Shown here: positions 46,740 through 59,265 of the stretch, piece after piece
Layout of the letters: the number at the start of each line of letters is the position of its first letter
Numbering within the stretch: position 1 is the stretch's first letter
NCBI GenBank assembly: GCA_028023455.1
Contig: JAQFVV010006203.1
Span: 13,370,348-13,434,347 of the forward strand
DNA: 64,000 nucleotides
Origin: Epiperipatus broadwayi
Taxonomy: Eukaryota; Onychophora; Udeonychophora; Euonychophora; Peripatidae
Reading direction: 5' to 3'
Made by a program: the position numbers and the translations under genes
Notes under the pieces: generated by a model
What the model was told of the DNA's origin: nothing
Seen by the model: only the letters and a program-made list of their open reading frames with translations
Database searches by the model: none

Positions 46740-48910
46740 TTATAATGATCCGGAGAATAAGGAGACTTAATGTAATCTGCACTACAATGCGCCACTAGGC
46801 ATTTGAACCTAGAAAATTTATAAAGTAGGCAGATACGTAAGTCAAAAAAAAATTTATTTTTATTTTATCTATTTTGATTCCGGTTGTTAGCCCATAGTCA
46901 CTAGCTCAGTGGAACAGCAGAGATTTATATTTTATATTAAATTCCCATCTAAGATATATAAAAAAAGAATAAAACAAGCCACTACCAGTAATTATACACA
47001 CAAACATTTATTTACGCACATATAATAAAATTTAACATTATTATTTTAGTATGTTTACTTTAACATTTAACATTATTTTTAACTTTTATTTTAGATTTTA
47101 ATTTACATTTTAATTTTTATACTATTATAAGTTCGCACAGATGAATTTATAAAAGTTTGTTTTATAATGTTGAGTATAGATCGGTTACATAGATTACACG
47201 GTCAAAAACATTTCAAAATAAACATAAATGATCAAAATATAAAATCATTGGTGGAATTGCAGAGGGAAATTTATAAGAAACCCAATAGCATTCATCATAA
47301 GATGCTGCATAGACACCAATAACTTAAAAGACATCCGAATAAATACATTTTAGATACTCACCATAAGATATCATTATTTACCAAATGTCTATATATTTTG
47401 ATCAAATATGAAAACCAAAAACATAATTGACCGATAACGAATCCATGCAACATCCATACTTAACTTAAATTTAATGCATTTTTATTTAAAGTGTTGAGTA
47501 TGAATAGACTACATAGATTTGCATTTGAAAGAAAATATTCTATCCTTATTTAACCTTAGGCCAAAAGTTCACAGTCAAACCAACGTCAATTCATCTGATA
47601 TATCGATGCACTCAATGTAATATGAAAACGGCAGCACAAAAGGTTAAGAGAAGAAATTGCCTCTCGTCAGATAGGAATACTACATCTGACAAGAAGAGCA
47701 ATGAAAAAAAACTCCATAGGAAAGGACTGCAGTCATTTTGCCGACTTACGAATCGCATTCCATAGGCCAAAAAGGAAGTGTGCGGCATATAAAACGATTC
47801 TGCCTGTAGCAAATCTCGTACTACATCTACTAATTACACCAATATATCCAATCCATTGACCTAATTTAACTACAAAACAAATAACCTAAGATTACCCTCC
47901 CCTAATATAACTTTACAAATCTATATAGCCATTCACGCCCGACTTAAGTTTAACATTTATATAATATTAAATTAGCGACAAACAACAATCATAAATAAAA
48001 CTTAAAAGAACAAAAAAATAAATAAATGGAAATGATTTTAAAAAGAAATACATCAAATAAAAAGAATTAATAAAGAATTTAGTTTGGTCAGATAGGATTC
48101 TATTTCTATAAATTAAATACTGGGAAAGTTTATATTTTAAAGTTCTTAGTGTTTTCAAATTAATATTGTTCATTAGATTTTATAAAGTTCTTACGGTTTT
48201 AACAAGTCCGTAGTTTCTAATTTCTTGCAGTTGCTTGCCATTTGGAGCCAGCGTTAATTCCCTCGATGTCCTATGGTCCTCAATCTAGGAAAACGATGTC
48301 ATTTCTCTTTCATTTTTTAACGAGATTGAAGGGATTGAAGAGTGCATCTTTTCAATCCCTTCTCCTTCACTCCGCACTAAAACATATAGTCACATCTCTT
48401 CTATTTTCTTTACTCAACTAAAAATTTTATTATCAAACTTTTTCTTTTATATGTAACTTTAGGATCCAATGGACATTACGTCATCAATGATGATGATCCT
48501 TCCGTTGAGGTCCGATTTCCTGATGGATTTCTCTCATTTGCTATTAGTTTCTATTGTTTTCCTATCAGACCATTGCTTATACATTTAAATGCCCAAAGGC
48601 TAGTTCACTTTGACTAATTAAAATAATCATTTCCATTTTTCAATAACATTAATTAATTTGTTTTCAAACTTAAAGATATATTTTTATCTCTAAATCTTTT
48701 TTAAGTTTTTGCTTTTAAAATATCTATTTTTTAATAAAGTTTTATTTTAATAATTTTTTTCATCTGTGCGATTTTATTATATATATACGAGTTTAAGACA
48801 TTTAATTTCAAATTTTTTAATTCTTAAAAAAAAAAATTTTATTTGCGAACTTTTATTTTTTTCATGTTTAATAATAAAAAACAATGTAACGTCGTATATG
48901 CCCGTTACAA
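46740..48910 (-). mobile_element. Element Y copy 2 (inverted), 2.17 kb
   Basis: This is the reverse complement of the family at 23203-25407. Shared blocks include CCTAGAAAATTTATAAAGTA-GGCAGATACGTAAGTC (46811), CTAGCTCAGTGGAACAGCAGAG (46902), TTAACTTAAATTTAATGC (47460), AATTCATCTGATATATCGATG (47590), GAAGGGATTGAAGAG (48326), CATCATCAATGATGATGATCC (48480) and the end palindrome GTAAC-N12-GTTAC (48885-48907). The edges are TTATAATGA and CGTTACAA inside TATATA runs. No protein was recognised. Confidence 0.85.
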
Positions 48911-49404
48911 TATATATATATATAAAATATTAAATTTATAAAAGTAGAATTTGAAGATAAAATTAAATATTTCGACATAAATATTCATATAGATACTATA
49001 TTCAAACATTTTATTAAAGAAGACAAATTAAGAAAAATTATTCATACAGATTTACAACAAGCATAGATACAAAAGATAACAGTTATTAAAATTTAAATAT
49101 AATAATGATAATATGCAGATAAAAATGTAGCTCATTTACAAAAGAATGAATTTATTAATTATGTAAAGGTTATGGATACAACTCTAAAACTATTAAAAAT
49201 ATACATTTTAATTCTAAAAAATCTATGGCAGATGATAACATATCTATACAAAATGATTTTAATGATGGTAGTAACAATAGTTCAAATAAGAAATAGATCA
49301 AACTTTCATATTATCCAAAAAATTATATTGCTAAGCATATAAATATTGGATGGACAAATAACAAGTCAGAATAAATTAATCGTTAATTATAAATTAAGAG
49401 ATGG

Positions 49405-49508
49405 TATAAAATACAAAAAAGAAATTGTATATAAAATTAAATGTGAATTGCAATAGTATAAAATACAAAAAAGAAATTGTATATAAAATAAACGTGAATT
49501 GCAATATA
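49405..49508 (+). repeat. 52-bp tandem duplication
   Basis: TATAAAATACAAAAAAGAAA through GTGAATTGCAATA occurs twice in direct succession (49405-49456 and 49457-49508) with two or three differences. Confidence 0.9.
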
Positions 49509-50392
49509 ATTTGCTATGGACATATAGGGAAACAGAGGTAAGAGCCAAAGAACATAATGCAATTAATAGAAAATGATAAATCTGCATTAAACATTCATTA
49601 GTTAATATGTGGACATTATGTTATATACACAATTCATATTGGATCTCTATATTATTTTATTATTATTTTACATTCATTAAGAAACCATAGATAGTGTTAT
49701 ATATACAATAATTGGTTAACATTAAAATAAATCATCAATATTTGAAAAGGATACTGAACCATGTGCCAAAAAAGACTTTATGTATGATTAATATAAATTT
49801 ATATTAGCTGTTTTATATGATTTTTATTATTTGTTATAAATCATTATTAAATTAAAGTAATTAAACATTTTTAAAAAAAATTTTCCCACAACAAAATAAA
49901 ATAAAAGAATTGTATCTGGTTGTGTTAAACTTTTAATCATCTTCCTTTAAAAATTACAGTACATGCCTGTATCAAGAAGTTTGATTTTTAGCCATGTTAC
50001 AAATACTAGTAACCATGAAATGTGTTTAACATACATATCTATATGGGTCGAAAACACGTAATATGCAACTTATACAGTGTGTGCTATATATATATAATAG
50101 GGATTATTTTTTAAAACTTGTTTGAATTTAAAAAAGTTTTTAGATACTAGAATGTGTACAAATTAATTAAGAACATTACAACTTATTTTGTTGGCCGATT
50201 TTTTAATAAAGTAGTTTGAAAAAAAAATTTATTACAAAATTTAAAAACTCATTCTTTAATTTCTATTTTCATATGTTTGCAATATAAATATTGGTATCCA
50301 ATACATTGTTTTAAAAGAATATAGTATTTATATTATTATAAAATGTATTTGTAAAAGGTAGATATTTTTTCAAAATTCCTAAGCTGTTTTAT

Positions 50393-50396
<4 letters not shown>

Positions 50397-50432
<36 letters not shown>
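50397..50432 (+). repeat. (AT)n microsatellite
   Basis: About 18 uninterrupted AT units. Confidence 0.97.
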
Positions 50433-50435
<3 letters not shown>

Positions 50436-50802
50436 TGAAGTGTAGTATAAAAATTGTTTCTTTAGATAAAGTCAGAAGTTTCTGTGATAAAAGACTATAT
50501 AAAATGCAAATCGATAATAGCTTTATCATATTCACTTAAATTATTCTAGAGAGTGGTTTTCAATATTATAATGCCATCCATAGATTGCATCACAACTGAG
50601 TTGTTCCCAGTGCTTAAACTTCTGAACTCCTGAGCAAAAAAAATCATTCTATTATATTATTTTTTTTTTAATAATTATTTTTTAAATGCATAAATAATTA
50701 TATTAAAGTTTCTTATTAGTCTTTTTTCCTATTAAAATATTAATTTTATTATTAATTATTTATAAAATATTAAAGATTTTAAGACTTCTCATTCGATAAT
50801 TT

Positions 50803-51105
50803 AATATACAAAAATTAACAAAGCGTATGACACACTTGAATGAGAAGCTATAAAGATACACAGAAATTATTACAAGCTAAGCACTTTCGAGGCCTTTTGC
50901 CTCATATTCATAGCGGTACTGTGATCTGCATATGCTTTGCATACTGTTTTTGTTTCCTTGCCCTATTTCTTCGTTCTGCAGCTCACAGTACCGCTATGAA
51001 TATGAGGCAAAAGGTCTCGAAAGCGCTTAGCTTGTAATAATTTCTGTGTATCTTTATAGCTTCTCATTCAAGTGTGTCATACGCTTTGTTAATTTTTGTA
51101 TATTA
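50803..51105. repeat. Long palindrome, 128-bp arms, 46-bp loop
   Basis: 50803-50930 and 50977-51105 are reverse complements with only about five mismatches. The outer ends are AT-rich (TAATATACAAAAATTAACA) and the inner arms are GC-richer (GAGGCAAAAGG, CGGTACTGTGA). The arm phrase AAGCGCTTTCGA-GACC resembles AGCGCTTTCGAAGGAACG at 51425-51442, in the untranslated region after the Penelope-like element, so this may be a fold-back derivative linked to that element. A DNA or RNA hairpin of this length is stable and unusual. Confidence 0.92.
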
Positions 51106-51419
51106 ATTATTTAAAAAATATTAATATTATAAATGTTCAATAATTTTTCAGATGTTATTTTATTTATTTTAAATAAAACATTATTTGCTTATATTTTTAA
51201 AAGTTCTTGGACTGTCCAGCAATTTTCTTAAGAGTTGTAAAATACAATTATATTAATTTATGATTTAGTTATATAAACAATTGTCTTATTTTGATATTTT
51301 ATATACATATACACACATTTTATCTTTTTATTTAATAGTATATTTAATAAGATATTTTGCGGTAATATCTCCACACTAAAAATCAATATATTTATTTATA
51401 TTATTCTATTTATTTCTAT

Positions 51420-51532
51420 ACTTAGCGCTTTCGAAGGAACGAGGCCTTCATTTTCAAAGTTATAGATAGATAGTTCTAATAACGATGTTTAATTTATTTA
51501 TTTATTTAAAACCAACAGATGCAAATTATTTA
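51420..51532 (-). other. Probable 3' non-coding region of the Penelope-like element
   Basis: This region follows the GIY-YIG remnant on the - strand and contains GAAGGCCTCGTTCCTTCG-AAAGCGCTAAG, a GC-rich stretch with an internal palindrome (CGAAGGAACGAGGCCTTC contains GAAGG/CCTTC). No second terminal copy was found. Confidence 0.4.
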
Positions 51533-52793
51533 AATCAGGTCTGCCAGTTCTTCGAGATTGCATAAAACGTGTCTCTTTTATTTAATGAGTTTGTGTCTAA
51601 ATTAATGAAATAGGCCTCCTTAATTTTTCTTCTCATCTCATGTCACTCACTGCACATTACTTGTGGATTGTCCAGTATACATGAGTGGCCCGTAGTGGTT
51701 TTATGCTGCACAAAAATGGAAAAATGGGAAGGATCTGTGAGTGCTTTATTGTATGCATATTTATGTTGTAACAATCTCGTATGAACAGAAGCTTTAGTTT
51801 CCCCATAATATGCAGCATGTCAATTGTTTTCTGGGCAAATTATTTTATACATGCCCTGCTGGGTATTTATTGTAGGTAGTTTATCTTTGGTATTGTTGAT
51901 ACATCTATTGAAATTAAGAGGGGATCTGTAACATATACTAAAGTCTTTGCAAAAATTGTTTGTAAATTTGTATATATGTTTTTAATGTATGGTAATAAAA
52001 TCCTGGTTTTGTTCAGCCTATCCCCCAGATTAGTAGGGTCTTTAAACTGCCTGATTATCTTGTCTATTGTTCTTTTGTTGTATTTAGCATTTATCAAATC
52101 ATCCCTAAAACTTTGAATATTCTTATTCTTATCAGCCTCAAAACTACACAATCTGGCATTTCTCTTCAAAAATATTTTTAGGCCTGCCAGCTTGTACATA
52201 TTAGGTGTATTAGATTGATGATGAATGTGGCCTCTTATATTAATAGGTTTAATCAACATTTTATACTGGAAGCATGGAGCTTCAATTCTCATCTGCAAAT
52301 CCAAATATTTAACACATCCACCAATTTCCTTTTGTGCTATATTAACTGTAAATCCTGAGGCAGTTTTCAATTCTGTAATTATATCTTCCAAAGTATCCTC
52401 CGATGCCACTATGAAAATGTCATCCACATAGCGGGTGTAAATTATTAGATCACTACTTAAATGTCTGGGAATAATTATTTGCTCGTATGCATTAAGAACA
52501 ATACTAGGTACTATACCACTCAGTGGAAGACCCATAGGCCAACCACTGCTCATGTAGTACCATTCTTGGTTGAAAACTGCATACATATTTTTATCTAGCC
52601 TTTTCAGAACCGCCTCCACAAACTGTACTCGTTGATTCATGCCATGTCTTATTAACTCTTCTTTCACAATAGTTATAGATTTTAAATTATCAATTGAGCC
52701 ATAAAGTTCTGCAATGTCTAATGTAACCATATGTGTATCTTGTGTTGGAGAAACATTGTTCAGCTTGTCTACAAATTCAAAAGATGAGTTTAT
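51533..52793 (-). pseudogene. Penelope-like element: RT and GIY-YIG endonuclease, truncated
   Basis: The open part (52793-51867) begins VSAFAINSSFEFVDKLN and contains TLDIAELYGSI (palm motif A with catalytic Asp; most Penelope-like copies have 'TLDVxxLYTNI'), WPMGLPLSGIVPSIVLN (motif B), IYTRYVDDIFIVA (YVDD, motif C) and GGCVKYLDLQM. After a frameshift near 51870, the - strand continues YKIICPENN-stop-HAAYYGET-ASVHTRLLQHK (GIY-YIG with the first Tyr, a G-E-T and an Arg in place, but 'YIGET' changed to 'YYGET'), TTGHSCILDN and RKIKEAYFINL. Penelope-like elements reverse transcribe their RNA at a nick made by the GIY-YIG enzyme. The RT N-terminal third is missing and two stops lie in the endonuclease, so this copy is dead. 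Confidence 0.9.
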
Positions 52794-52799
52794 TGCAAA

Positions 52800-55255
52800 T
52801 GCGCTTACTCATCTTTATATATCTAATTTTATTCAATTAAATTATATAATGAACAAAGTTCAGATTTTATTGATGAATATTGAATATATACAATATGTAA
52901 TAAAATGGTTTTTAATTTTTTTAAACATTTTGTAACAAATTTTAAAAATTCTTATATTAAAATTGTAAATAAATTAAAATAATGATGGAATATATAAATT
53001 GTAATATAATAATTAACTGTCCAATTAAATTTTCAGACTTAATGATGATTTTGAAATAATCAAATCCTAAATTATAGACTAAACCAACTTTTGATATTGC
53101 ACATTTTTGTCAAATCCAATAAATGCAAATTAACATCTTATAGGGTGCCACTTAAAAACACTAGTTATTGAGAATATTATCTGTAATACTATTGGTTGAT
53201 CTGCATTTATTGGTTTTGACAAAGATGGAGAGAATCAAAAGCTGGTCTTATTTTATAACTTTGGAATTATTTCGTAATTGTCATTAAATTTGAAAATTGA
53301 ATGAGATGAATAATTATTGCATTAATTTTTAAAAAATAACATTTTATTAAAATATATAATATTTAACAATAAATTTTGATTTTACACTAGAAATTATGAA
53401 TAAAATTATAAAATACATATTTAATAAAATGATTTTTTTATTTTTTTAAAGAAATTTATAAAAAATTAAAAACCATTTTATTAAAACATGTATATGTAAC
53501 ATTGACATTATAAAATAGATTGAAAATAAACCAAATACATAAATAAAAAATTATAGAAAGATAAAGTAAAGTATTCACATATTTGTATGAATAAACAAAA
53601 ATAATGTAATATAACTATTTTTCAACTCATAAAAAAATTAATTATTTGCAACTGTCTGAAGCATCTTAATAAAGAGTTGTTACAAAAGAAAGTCTATAAC
53701 ATAGTATATTCTGGAATTTTATATAATAAATTTGTAAGTTTTAACTCCCTCAGTATTTTTCTATCTTATCTTCTGAATTGCAGCCAATATATAATTTTAA
53801 AAAAAAATAGTGAAAGAAATAATTATTTCAGATTTTTAAAATGCAGTTTTGCAAAAATAAAAAGATTGCATTATATTTTTTAAATAGGTTAATGAAAACT
53901 TATATATATATATAAGTTAAAAAATAAGGGTGTAAAAATACATATTAGTAAAACTCAAAGATATAATTAGTTTATAGGATTTGATTGATAATATTGAAAT
54001 TGTATTAATTAAAAAAACTATGTAAATTATTGATGATATTGTAGATTAATCTAAGCAAAAGATTAGATTAAAGCAAATGTAAAAATAATTAAACAGACTT
54101 ATGATCAAAATTTTAAAAAAACTATGATAAAGAATTAAAACAATGAGAAAAAAAGTATATGAAGTTGCTATGACTTATTGTTCTTTAGTTAGGTCTGCAA
54201 TCTGTAATTCAGTTGTTTGGACAGAATGCAATCAATTACTGTTGTGGTCAACATTAATGCAAAAGCCAGGAATCTAGCAAAATGCATGCTAGATCATTTT
54301 AGAAGTGTTTGATGGGCTTCAGGCCCAAAGCCCTCTGCAAATCAAATAAAGCCTCACCTGAAACCAACCAAAACAAATGCCTAGATTGTAAATAGATACA
54401 GCCACATTCTCAATGTTTGACAGAAACCTGGAAGAAAAGTCATGAAGCATCGATGGAGAACCAAAAACCCAAACAGTTGAAAACTGGCAATTATGAAAGC
54501 CTAGGTAAAGATACTTTTAAATAATGGTCTATAGATACTTTATATTTATTTTAAATACACTTTAATTAACAGACTATCATAATTTTAGCCTGAAAGTAAT
54601 CATTTATATTTTTATGAAAATATTGTATTGTTATTTTATATTATATTAGATATGTGTGTAATTAAATTATAATGTTTGCTTGTTATTTTGTCTATTTTCT
54701 CTTGTCATTGCATCACCAGTAAATTAGTGGTTATTTTATATGTTAAGTAAATGTGCTGGACCCTGAGACAGAGTATGAGCTAGTCATGGGATATTTCATG
54801 CGCTGGATTGTGTGCCTGTCATCTGAAGCATGCTGACTATATAAACTATGGTTGGCTGGCACCTGAGGTTAATCCTCAAAACAAATAAAATGCTTTGGAT
54901 GGCTGTGGTTTGAATCCAGCTGTTGAAGTGGGTCATGATCTGGAAATGTGATTTGTGTTGTGCTTTGCATAGCTCGATCTGACCATGGGTATTGTTGATG
55001 GCTAGGCTATCAATAGTATTCTCGCCTCTTCTTGAAAGGCTAGTCCATTCCTGTTTTTTTTTTCAAATTATTATAAAAGGGATTTAAACTTGGTTAAACA
55101 ATTATTATTTATTCAGAGGAACCCGGTTTAAATATTTTTTTTTTCATATTAACAAGTATTCAGAATTTCATATAAACCTAATTTAAGAGGATCATCAAAA
55201 ATCTGGGTATTTCAGTTTGTAAGTTAAAATATTTTCATTCAATTGGTATATCAAT
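52800..55255. other. AT-rich DNA with a less AT-rich block
   Basis: 52800-54160 is AT-rich with nothing recognised. In 54165-54215 the + strand reads YCSLVRSAICNSVVW, loosely like the end of a LINE reverse transcriptase, but too short to assign. 54740-55050 is less AT-rich and holds GTGGTTTGAATCCAGC (B-box-like, 54907), so a SINE fragment is possible. Confidence 0.4.
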
Positions 55256-55550
55256 AATTTGTAACAATCATTAGGGAATCACTCCTCTACATGTGCACCT
55301 TATAGATGTAAGCACTTCAGGAATATTCTCCTTTCTAAACAAAAGATAGTCTTTTGAAAAGATAGGATGAATCCACCCTATCATTTTGATCTAAGCATAT
55401 ATGTGTAGCCAAATCTTAAGCATTTAGAAATGATGTGAAAATCTCAATTCAATCTATCGTTTCAAAAGACTTCATCTTCTGTTTCTAATTTGTTATAATT
55501 ATTAGGGGATCATGTGTAAAGGAATGATTCCCTAATAATTGTAACAAATT
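55256..55550. mobile_element. 295-bp MITE with extra internal inverted repeat
   Basis: The left end AATTTGTAACAATCATTAGG-GAATCACTCC matches the reverse complement of the right end, AATTTGTTACAATTATTAGG-GAATCATTCC. A further copy of the terminus in reverse (55480-55513) pairs with 55524-55557 through 34 bp with a 10-base loop, so one end has been duplicated or a second element has inserted beside the first. It abuts the RTE-like fragment that follows. Confidence 0.75.
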
Positions 55551-55590
55551 AGAAACAGCACTATATAAATATAATTCATCATATATATAG

Positions 55591-56394
55591 GAGTGAAAGT
55601 AAATGGTGATTATTTAAATCATTTAGATTTCGCAGATGATGTAGTTGTTTTTGTAAATAATGCTTCAGATCTGCAGGAAATGTTGCAGGAATTATCAGAT
55701 GAAAGTAGGACTAAAGATAAATGTTAAAAAGACTAAAGTAATGTTTAATCAATTTGCTCAAAATATGAAAATAAAGATTGATTATGATGAATTAGAAGAA
55801 GTTAACAGTTACAAATACCTTGGTCAGATTATTAATACAGATGGAAACATAATGGAGGAAATTAATCATAGAATTAAACTTGGTTGGAGTGCTTTTGGTA
55901 GAAATAACTTGATACTAAAAGGAAATATGCCTATGTGTTTGAAAAGGAAGGTTTTTAACAAATGTGTTTTACCAGTTCTTACTTATGGATCTGAGACTTG
56001 GACACTTAATAGAAGAGAAATTCAGAGACTTCAGACCATTCAAAGAAGTATGGAGAGATGTATGTTGGGAGTAAAAAGAAGAGATCGTAAACGCAATGTA
56101 TGGGTAAGAGAACAAACAGGTGTTACTGACCTCATTGAAAAAATTAAAAGATTGAAGTGGAGTTGGGCTGGACATATTGTTAGAAGAGATGATAATAGAT
56201 GGACAATTGAAATTTTAAACTGGATTCCAAGAGATTGTAAAAGACCCAGAAAGAGACCACATGTGAGATGGATGGATGAAATAAGAAAGTGTGCAGGGGT
56301 GATGTGGAGAAGAGAAGCTAAAGATCGGAGAAGATGGATTAAACTTGGAGAGACCTTCATCCTGCAGTGGATTGATAATGATATATGTAACTGA
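55591..56394 (+). pseudogene. RTE-like LINE reverse transcriptase fragment (3' end)
   Basis: The fragment begins GVKVNGDYLNHLDFADDVVV (FADD, RT motif C, at 55629-55640) and continues in that frame to about 55700. A frameshift then moves to the frame that is open to 56394: LKINVKKTKVMFN, YKYLGQIINTDGNIMEEI (RT motif E region), VLPVLTYGSETWTLNRREI, GVKRRDRKRNVWVREQTGV, RLKWSWAGHIVRRDDNRWT and KRPRKRPHVRWMDEI. This W-GH-R ... RP-RW-D tail is characteristic of RTE-like LINEs. The endonuclease and most of the RT are missing, as expected for 5' truncation during target-primed insertion. One frameshift over about 800 bp suggests moderate age. The exact clade is inferred. Confidence 0.85.
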
Positions 56395-56399
56395 TTCAA

Positions 56400-57250
56400 A
56401 CCAAACAAATTTAAATCACATATACTGTATTATAAGTTTCTTGAAATCTTTCATGAAGTAGCACATGTACTGCTCATGAAGCTCAAATACATGCTGGATA
56501 AATCTTTAATTTTTCTCACACAATTGACTCTTAGCTAATACGATGGCTGGATAAATAGCAATGTTCTATTTATTCAAATAAAATATATGATGCAATCTTT
56601 TACATGTAGTCTTATTCCTGTGAATTCTGAGTCTATGATTAACTTTACCTTCTATTTGTTTAAAGTCACAAGATTATCATTTAATGGATCATAGTACTTC
56701 TTGACTTTAATTACATAAGTCTTATTTTATATTAAAACTAGTTCAGACTTTCATGATTTGCTATCTTTAATCATGAGTTTATGAAGTCTGGTTTCCAAGT
56801 GAAGCGTATTAGTTTTGCATATAAATGCATGCAGTGTGCAATTAAGAAACAAAATTATTTCAACTCAAGGGTTTATTAAAATCAAAAATGGAGACTATCA
56901 AATTAATTGTTCCATACAATATTGATAGAATTCTTTCTAAACATGCTATTTCTATTTTTGTTTCAAAACATCTTTTAAAAATATTTTCGAAGATAGTTAC
57001 AATAATATTGCAAATACAATTCAGATAAACTTTTATGTATGCCATATTTACAAACCTCAATTCAAATTGACCCTCCCAGATTTTTCTATCCTATATTTAT
57101 ATAAGGTTTCGATTCTCATATTAAATTTAAAGATATGTAAGTGAAGAACAAGCAAGTTAGCAACTTAAAGAATGAATGAATTTAAACAACATATAACTAC
57201 AATACCAATCAAAAAACATGCCATTCAGAGTAGATGTGTAGATATAACTA
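56400..57250. other. AT-rich DNA, nothing recognised
   Basis: Follows the RTE-like fragment. No simple-repeat tail, gene or repeat was recognised. Confidence 0.5.
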
Positions 57251-57479
57251 TTTGTTTCGACAAAAAATGTTTTGTTATTAACTGTTGAACTACTGATATT
57301 AGATCCATTTCCCATAATCAATATAAACCAAATTTAGTCACTCTTGGAATTTGAGGAAACTTAACAAGAGTCAATAGATTGAATATCTTGAAAATATTAA
57401 TAGAATCTCCAGTTTCCTCTTTCTATGATAGGTTCAAAAAATTTCATAACAGTTTCCACAAAGTTCATTTCTCATAAAT

Positions 57480-59265
57480 ATTGAAAGCATCTTCATAGCT
57501 AATTTTTAGCTGCCAACAATGTAGAAATTGCTGACAAACTTGTAAAATCACTAGATGATGCATAAAAAAGATCTATTACTATTATTACTACTAATGAGGT
57601 TGCCAATCTTATGTATCTAAACCACTAAATCAAAGATTGATAGAAAAAAATTTCACTAGAATTGTAAGCTCTTTTGCAATGTTGCAATCTGGGAAAATGT
57701 GTAGATATTAATGAACATGTCTTTGTCTTGAATCAAGAAATGCCTTTGGAATTTCTAAAATTATAAGATCTAAAGCCAAAGCATCATTGGAAAAATTATT
57801 CAGTAATAAAATTCATATAGAAATTATTGCAAAATTTGGCATAAAAACAAAAATTATAGTAATCTTAAAACCAAATAAAGCAACGATTCAAAAAATTATT
57901 GTCCAATATCAACATTAGATTATTTCCTAGAAGCTTTTTGAAAGAATCATTAAGTTGAGGGCCATCTACTTATGGAACAGACTGAGTTTAGGCCAGAAAA
58001 AACTCGTATTGAAAAAGGCTTTCAAAATAAATTAAAAATTGGTGCTATCTTTATTGATTTAATCTCAGTTTATGATTTTGGTTGGTGGGGGGGGGGGTAA
58101 ATTCTTAAATGCAGAAGTCATTAATTTACTTGACAAAATATTCTCCAATAGAAAAATTCAAATGATATATCTTAAACAATAATCATACCAAATGTAAAAT
58201 TTTATAGAATAGTCTCATAGGTTTACTTTTCTCATTTACAAACTTAATATATTTATTAGTGATCTTGAAATAGAACATTGGAAATTCATTTATACTGATG
58301 ATATTGCTTTGACTTATCAAAAGAAATTTTTCCTGAAATAAAAATGTCTCAATAAGGATATGGAAAAATTGTAATTTTTTTTCTAGGATTTTATTCCTAA
58401 ACCAATGAAAACAGTATGATCAATTTTTCATCTAAATAACAGATAATCATATATTCTGAATAAAACCTTTTGCAATAGTAGACTAAAATGCAATTTTATC
58501 CCCTACTATTTAGGGGTAATTTTGGATTGTGCCTAATTTATTTTTCTTATTTAGCTAAGGTTAACTCAATTTCTATGAATAATCTTGGAAAGCCATCTTG
58601 TACAAATATTTTACTGGCAGCTTCTTTAGCACTAGCATATTGTGGTGGTGAATAACGTGTCCATATTTGAAGAAAAAGTTACCACACTAAACTTCTGGAT
58701 ACTCAAATGTTATCATGAGAAATATTACTAGGACACTAAAATCTCCTTTTCCTGTATTTTCACAGTTGTCTGCCACATATCAAAAGAACAGTTGTCACAG
58801 AAAATCTAGAAAAAGCTTTTAAACATATTGGATTTTCCAGTAACTCAAGATATAGTTTCATCACCTAACACTCTTCTTAAATCAAAATCCCCTTTTTTAA
58901 TATTCTACCAATGACAATCTAGTTAGGGCATAAAAAATAAAATTCTCACATATTCCAAAAATTTTTTAAATCCAATGTCAACAATAAAGCCAAATGGATT
59001 TGATCTTTCTAAATGCAATCAATATTTCATTAAGACTCGATATAAGCCACGATGTTGCATTCATCTGTTTCATAAATGGAATTTGTCAGCCATTGATCCA
59101 TATAAATATGGACATATGTAAACTATGATCTACATAATTAGTGACTCCAAATTTATGATTAAAATGGCCGAATTGAAGAATTTAATAATTTCACTGATGA
59201 ATCTATCTCTTGGTTGGAATCTCTACAGGATTCTTCTAAGATATTTTGTTAATAGTTAAACTATC
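57480..59265 (+). pseudogene. Jockey-like LINE reverse transcriptase remnant, heavily decayed
   Basis: Family motifs follow in the expected order and spacing on the + strand, across many stops and frameshifts: VILKPNKA (about 57850; 'KVIAILKPGK'), KLFERIIKL (about 57935), KLKIGAIFIDLISVYDF (58030-58080; motif A 'KTGAVFIDLTAAYDTVW'), WKFIYTDDIALTYQ (58279-58320; motif C, with YTDD for YADD), YYLGVILD (about 58503; 'TYLGVTLDRTL'), LGKPSC and AASLALAYCGGE (about 58615-58650; 'SALALAYSxAEY'), KLLDTQ (58698), then ISWLESLQDS (about 59205). An A-rich run at 59265 may be the tail. It lacks most of motif B. The number of breaks makes it much older than the RTE-like fragment. Limits are approximate. 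Confidence 0.78.

Noticed and set aside
54165-54215. LINE-like YCSLVRSAICNSVVW peptide
   Set aside because: Too short and without neighbouring motifs to assign as a LINE.
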